DNA from: Apostichopus japonicus | Lineage: Eukaryota; Echinodermata; Holothuroidea; Aspidochirotida; Stichopodidae | Assembly (NCBI RefSeq): GCF_037975245.1 | Contig: NC_092575.1 | Coordinates: forward strand, 21,971,841 to 22,035,840 | Length of the DNA stretch: 64,000 nucleotides | Reading direction: 5' to 3' | Part shown: positions 59,128 through 64,000 of the stretch, in pieces | Position numbering within the stretch: the first letter of the stretch is position 1 | Layout of the letters: the number at the start of each line of letters is the position of its first letter | Translations under genes and position numbers: made by a program | The notes under the pieces: generated by a model | What the model saw: the letters and a program-made list of their open reading frames with translations, nothing else | What the model was told of the DNA's origin: nothing | The model's database searches: none

Positions 59128-59329
59128 TTAATCAGTTCAGCTCAATGTATTTTCAACAAAAACAGCAGCAATAAAGCAGAGATCATTGCAATGAGGCGAA
59201 AGACAGCTCAGTTTGTCTTACCGCCATCACACTTTCTTTCTCCGCCTTTTAGTTGTGTCAAGGAGATTAATAAAGTATCGTAATTTCCCATAAATTTAAG
59301 AAAAAGTACGGTAGGTTCGTTACCAAGGC

Positions 59330-61700
59330 AAAAGCGTTAAAGATTTGTTTGCAGGTAAATGTAAGTGCTGTCAACCAGTTAGTAGGAGTATGTATTTTAG
59401 TCGTGGAAACAACTGATTTCCCTTGCTTAAGTACAAAAAGCTCCAAGGTGATACACAAACGCAATTTACATTCCACTTGCATGGAGCATATTAGAGGTAT
59501 TGTTTTCTGGGGAAGTTACAATGGTGACTCATCATAAAAGGTTTTGTGCAATGTGCAGGGAAGCACATACCTTCCTCTTTACAGACAGGTCCTGGACCAG
59601 CTTGTCCTTTGGGGAGGTTTATTCAATTTTATCATACAAACCTTGAAAAAATATATTCATATTTGATTAATATGAAGCGGTACATCTATATTCCATCCCA
59701 TGACATTGAACACATGCACTGAAAAGTCTGTTGAGTCTGGTTGAAGCGGGATGGGAGGGGGTGTGTCCCCATCAATGAACAACTGTAGGGACAGATTGTA
59801 TCCGAACATCTACATTGGCTAACATAGTACCTAACTTTATTTTCATTTTTACTCTAGGAGAGCAGCAGTTTGGAACGTTACCTGAAAAACATATACATTC
59901 ATCGTGCAAATCCGTACGTTCATGTCATATGAGGTACACGAATCTCTCCCCAACAAGTTTTCGTGATAATTTACCAAAACGCGTTAAGTCAAACACCTCT
60001 CCTGAAATCACTTGATGTTTGTTTCAAGGCAAACTATATTGGAGTGTGTAATGAACGGAATGAGAGTCAAAATAAACGCAAGCATCCCATGTGCTTCTAA
60101 AAACTGAAATCGACCAGTACGCACGCACTGTCTATTCTAAAGAGTGTAGAGCCTTGTGAAGCATGGTGTAAAAACAGTATGATATGTAAAGTTAATTTTT
60201 CTGTTAACTTAGTCATATTCAGTTCAGTTACACCGCATTGCACTAACACTAAAAGCATTATATAGTTTGTTTTTTGCCAGTCTTGATGTTGTGTTGTTCT
60301 ATTGTTATCAACATGGTACGTTCAATTGTCCAGAGTTACCAGTGCTTAACATTTGTAAAGACGCATGCCTCCTTGTCAGTTGGTTATACGACTTCATACA
60401 TAGCACTACTTGTAAACGGACTGTAAGCATCAAGGTGATTTTCATTACATTAGAGCTATTACCACATTTCATTCTTGAATACGCTTTATACTGTATGTGT
60501 ATTGGACCATTTGCATAATGCATTTCAAAAATATATTCAAATATATAGTGATAAATTTATTGGTTCCTTAACACAGCCTTCCAACTAGCCCTTTTCTCAG
60601 TTGTATCCACTATTTTCAATAATTCAAGGCTTCAACATCAAATTATGATTCAAATGAAGAGAGGTAATTTGTACTACTGGAAAGTCCAAATGTCGCTTTT
60701 GACTTGGTGCCAACATTTGCAACTTAGGAACAAGGAATAGTTCCCTAGTCCATGCATTCTTTGTTTGGAGGACTATTAGCTGTTTTTCAAACTGTGTGTG
60801 AAATTAAGTTAGCTCTCTAATATTTTACTAAACTGCCCTGTTGACAAAAGTTCCAATAAGGGCGTAAATCTATTTATTTCTTTTCCATGCAAGTTTCCAG
60901 TATGCTTTGATAGATTGATGACAATTTAGAATAAGATTCTTGGGAAAAGTAAACCAAAGATTTCTTTTTCAAATTACCTTACTGAAGGCATAAACTACAC
61001 TGCAATGAATTCATGGAAGCACTCTTGCTACAGCTGATAGCTTAATAAAAGTTGTAAGGGCATGTTATTATTTTCAAAGTTAACTTGAAGTTTACTTGAA
61101 GTGTTACAACAAGCTGTTTTCTGTATTTATGGATATTATTGCCAGTTATTTGCCAGTGTGTAAATTGACAATGATTGCTGCAAATTAAAATGCCTGAATT
61201 TCTTCAGGCAAAATTTCTGCATTGGCTGTTTTCAAGCTGGTCTGTAAAGAGGAAGGTATGCGCTTCCCTGCACATTGCACATAACCTTTTATATTTAATC
61301 ACCATTGTAACTTCCCCACAAAACATAACCTCTAGTATACTCCATGCAAGTTGAATCTAAATTGCGTTTTACTTGTGTCTGGTTGAAATGGGATAGGGGT
61401 TGGGGGGGGGGTGTCTTCATAAATAAACAACCTTGGCACTTTATGGGACAGATCTAACTATTTTTTAATTTTTACTCTAGGAGAGCATCAGCTTGGAACA
61501 TTACCTGAAAGGCATATACATTCACCGTGCACAGCCGTTCGAATTTGTAATATGAGGTACACGGATCTCTCCATAACAAGTTTACGTGATAATTTAACAA
61601 AAGGCGTTAAGTCAAACACCTCTCCTGAAAGCACATGATGTTTGTTTCAAGGAAATTTTATCTTTTACCTGGAATATCAAAATCAGTGCATTGGTGCGTG
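59330..61700. repeat. Inverted and direct repeats in copy B intron
   Basis: 59,450-59,600 and 61,225-61,370 are inverted copies (AGGAAGGTATG...CTTCCCTGCACATTGCAC). 59,850-60,030 and 61,475-61,650 are direct copies about 1.63 kb apart. No protein domain. Confidence 0.65.
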
Positions 61701-62004
61701 GGAGCTAGCGTGCGAGTTGTGGTAAATGGCATACAAAATACAAAAGAATAAGGGAGTGGTGAGCCTTTTGAAGTCACTGGTGTGGAAACGGTAGGTAATG
61801 TAAAGTTGTTTTGTTAACTTAGTCATATTGAGTTACACCTCATTGAATTTAAACTATATTTTTGCCAGTGGATGGCTGTATTTTTATCAACATGGTACGT
61901 TCGTTATTGTCCAGGGTTACATATGCTAAGCCTATGTAAAGACGCAACCACCTACCTTTTCAGTTGGTTATACGACTGTTTATGTTTATTGGAACATTTC
62001 TACA

Positions 62005-62065
62005 ATGCATTTCACCAGAGGAATCATTTGCGCTGCTTGTATCTTTTCCTTGCAAGTCAATTCAG
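62005..62065 (+). CDS. Plus-strand receptor signal-peptide exon, copy B
   Basis: MHFTRGIIC then AACIFSLQVNS and a phase-1 gtaaatt donor. It differs from the ApoL-receptor signal exon at three residues. Its Ig exons would lie beyond the right window edge. Confidence 0.7.
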
Positions 62066-62653
62066 GTAAATTTACTAAGTTAATATTAGTTGACTGTCTG
62101 TTATGTGAAACAACTTTGTTCTGAAGTAACATCAAAATATAAATGTAGCGTCCACATATTATATGGCTCAATGTTTTACTTTCCACTGAATTGTGATTTT
62201 TAAGTTGTGATTTTCAAAGTTAACGATTGACCATGATTTGATACTAATAATTAAAGCAAGGCAACAAGTATTGGCATACACTTGTGAAGTGTTTTCCTTA
62301 CTAGTTATACATCTCAAGCAGACATTGGAAATAATGTCGCTAATGCGTTTTCTAACATTCATAACATTGAAAACGTGTGCAGAAGTCTTAGGATAACAAT
62401 TGTAGGAAGAAAATCGATTGAGCTCAAATTCACCGGGCACATGTAACAATTCGTTTCTTCAGTATGTGTCCAATTATTATAAGTACAACCACTTTCTTTC
62501 TTGAAAGCGGTATCTTTATAGAATCCTTCCAGTCATAAACTGTATTCATATTGTGGTCTAGTTTCTTCAATACAAGACAGTTAGGTTATGATTTGGTACA
62601 TTTTGTATCGACTACATACTGTAACGACTTCACACTGTGGCAAAGTAACTTAC

Positions 62654-62720
62654 CTGTTGATTGGCAGCCTATGGTTAGAACCACGATAATGCAAACAGCC
62701 AGAAAATGATTAGTCTCCAT
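62654..62720 (-). CDS. Signal-peptide exon, copy B minus-strand receptor
   Basis: METNHFLAVC followed by IIVVLTIGCQST and a phase-1 gtaagt donor; 20 of 22 codons encode the same residues as in copy A. Confidence 0.85.
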
Positions 62721-63034
62721 TTGATCTGGTAGCGTAGGTTGTAACAGAACTTGCTTCAAGATGAGATCAGTTATTATGATCAATCTAGCCTCGCAATAGT
62801 AATTAAGTTTCCTTGTATTTTCGAACAAAACGGGAGGAATATGATTAGAACATACTAACACGCGTTCGTTCCATATGTTTGACATCAAAGAACTTTGTCT
62901 TAAATCTTTCCAGGTAGTTTTGAAATGTCATATAATGTTATATTGTATTTCTCTTGCACAAACATATGAGAAATTAATTTGAAATTGAAACTGAAATTGA
63001 AGTTGATATATATCAGATTAATAACAATTGGAGA

Positions 63035-63083
63035 ATGAAACTGATAGGCGCTGCTTGTATATTTTCGTTGCAAGTCAATTCAG
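63035..63083 (+). CDS. Alternative plus-strand signal-peptide exon, copy B
   Basis: MKLIGAACIFSLQVNS plus one G before gtaaatc; intact counterpart of the stop-containing 8,238-8,286. Same phase as the exon at 62,005, so the two could be alternative first exons. Confidence 0.6.
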
Positions 63084-63567
63084 GTAAATCAACGAAGTTA
63101 ATATATGATGACTGTCTCTAATGTGCAAAAACTTTGTTCTGAATTAACATGATATATAAAAATTAATGGCGAGTCCAAATTGTTAATAAGCTCAACGTTC
63201 TTACTTTTACTTTTACTTTTACTGAATTGTAAATTTTAAAGTTTGGCGTTGAGTTTAAGTAGTTTTGAAATATCATATAATGTTACCTTGTATTTATTTG
63301 AAATTGAAATTGAAAAAAAAGTAACAACAGTTCAGTTAGAGAATGAAACTGATAGGTTATTGAAGCTTATCGCGATAAGCTTATCGAGACAACTGGGAAA
63401 ATGAGCATGTTCACAAATTCCTGGAAATATTTGATAAGGACTCACTTTCGTTATAATGTATAATTATTATGGTTGAAAGGGTTCTTAAAGAAGGCGTGCA
63501 CAGTTGTTTAAAACTATATGTCCAGAGGTTCGAAACCGGTAAGGAAGGTTAGCGTTATATATGTCGG

Positions 63568-63568
<1 letters not shown>

Positions 63569-63635
<67 letters not shown>

Positions 63636-63691
63636 ATATATATATATATATATGTATATATCAATATATATATATATATATATATATATAT

Positions 63692-63725
<34 letters not shown>
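63569..63725. repeat. TA microsatellite with TATCAA interruptions
   Basis: (TA)n broken by TCAA at three places. Sequence just before it (63,518-63,549) repeats 57,782-57,813, containing the box GGTTCGAAACC. Confidence 0.9.
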
Positions 63726-63728
<3 letters not shown>

Positions 63729-64000
63729 AAGCCAAAGTCACATCGGACACATAATTTAAGTCACGCATCTCCATTTCAGGAGGTCTCTTTAAGCAGCAAT
63801 TCAACAACCACATAAACCTCTCAAGCTTGGAATGTACCCAAAAGAAGTAGAACTGTGAAAGTACGTATGGAATCTGAAAAGAAAGGGAATTAGCCACAGT
63901 ATAAGCTGGGAGAAAGTTGATGAATGGAAAACATACCAACGCAAGTCGGGCCAGTGCCAGTGGCGGCGGAACCGGGGGGGGCCTTGGGGTGTCTCAGCCC

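Larger units (their letters stand above)
56200..62720 (-). pseudogene. Copy B Ig receptor, second Ig exon disrupted
   Basis: Paralogue of the copy A gene with matching exon order: signal peptide 62,654-62,720, V-like Ig 58,060-58,350, remnant of the second Ig 57,183-57,380, membrane exon 56,814-56,978, tail exons at 56,588-56,624 and about 56,190-56,260. The second Ig exon lost its 5' half: after the VTVQEL region the sequence switches to unrelated DNA with TA tracts and a tRNA-like sequence. The 37-nt tail exon has a damaged acceptor (cgg instead of cag; an AG three bases inside could rescue it in frame). The 80-nt tail exon lacks 19 nt, changing frame. Skipping the broken Ig exon would keep phase 1, so a single-Ig product is possible. 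It is called a probable pseudogene, but it lies upstream of the pseudokinase exons on the same strand and may still supply their ectodomain. Confidence 0.6.

Overview
The window looks like nuclear DNA of a marine deuterostome invertebrate, most probably an echinoderm and perhaps a sea cucumber. This is inference from intron-rich AT-rich DNA, many TAGGCCTA-type motifs, the transposon mix (Academ-like, Penelope-like, TTAA-target MITEs, a giant CACTG-ended element) and fast-evolving immunoglobulin (Ig) receptor genes. No bacterial-style genes, rRNA or CRISPR arrays are present.

Layout. (1) 1-8,600 (copy A): a minus-strand Ig receptor gene whose 3' end runs off the left edge, with a signal-peptide exon at 7.9 kb, two Ig exons, a membrane exon and three 714-bp tandem units each carrying cytoplasmic micro-exons. 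A plus-strand signal-peptide exon of a second receptor type sits inside its first intron. (2) 8,680-15,960: a Penelope-like fragment, decayed repeats, a truncated copy of the plus-strand gene's first intron, and a dead LINE. (3) 15,965-30,125: a giant CACTG-ended element carrying broken exons of a CIDE-N-like / SAMD3-like gene. Nested in it is a 6.9-kb Academ-like transposon (20,003-26,946; TAT target duplication) holding a 1.47-kilo-residue ORF with one frameshift, itself invaded by a MITE. (4) 30,623-45,320: the most interesting gene, nine exons in perfect phase encoding a predicted 892-residue membrane protein: signal peptide, four Ig-like domains, one membrane segment, and a cytoplasmic tail that is an apolipoprotein-L-like domain. 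(5) 48,964-53,212: seven minus-strand exons of a receptor-tyrosine-kinase-like domain that has lost its catalytic residues (pseudokinase). (6) 55,900-63,400 (copy B): a second copy of the copy A minus-strand receptor, on the same strand as the pseudokinase exons and upstream of them, so probably its ectodomain; partly disrupted.

How it may fit together (inference): the locus is a cluster of two Ig receptor types. One type has an ApoL-like, potentially membrane-active tail. The other has tyrosine-containing micro-exon cassettes and probably a pseudokinase tail. In copies A and B the 5' ends of the two types interlock head to head, which suggests co-duplicated paired receptors. The ApoL gene and the pseudokinase exons converge tail to tail at 45-49 kb. 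All spliced models are read by eye from splice sites, reading phase and domain motifs; no transcript evidence was available.
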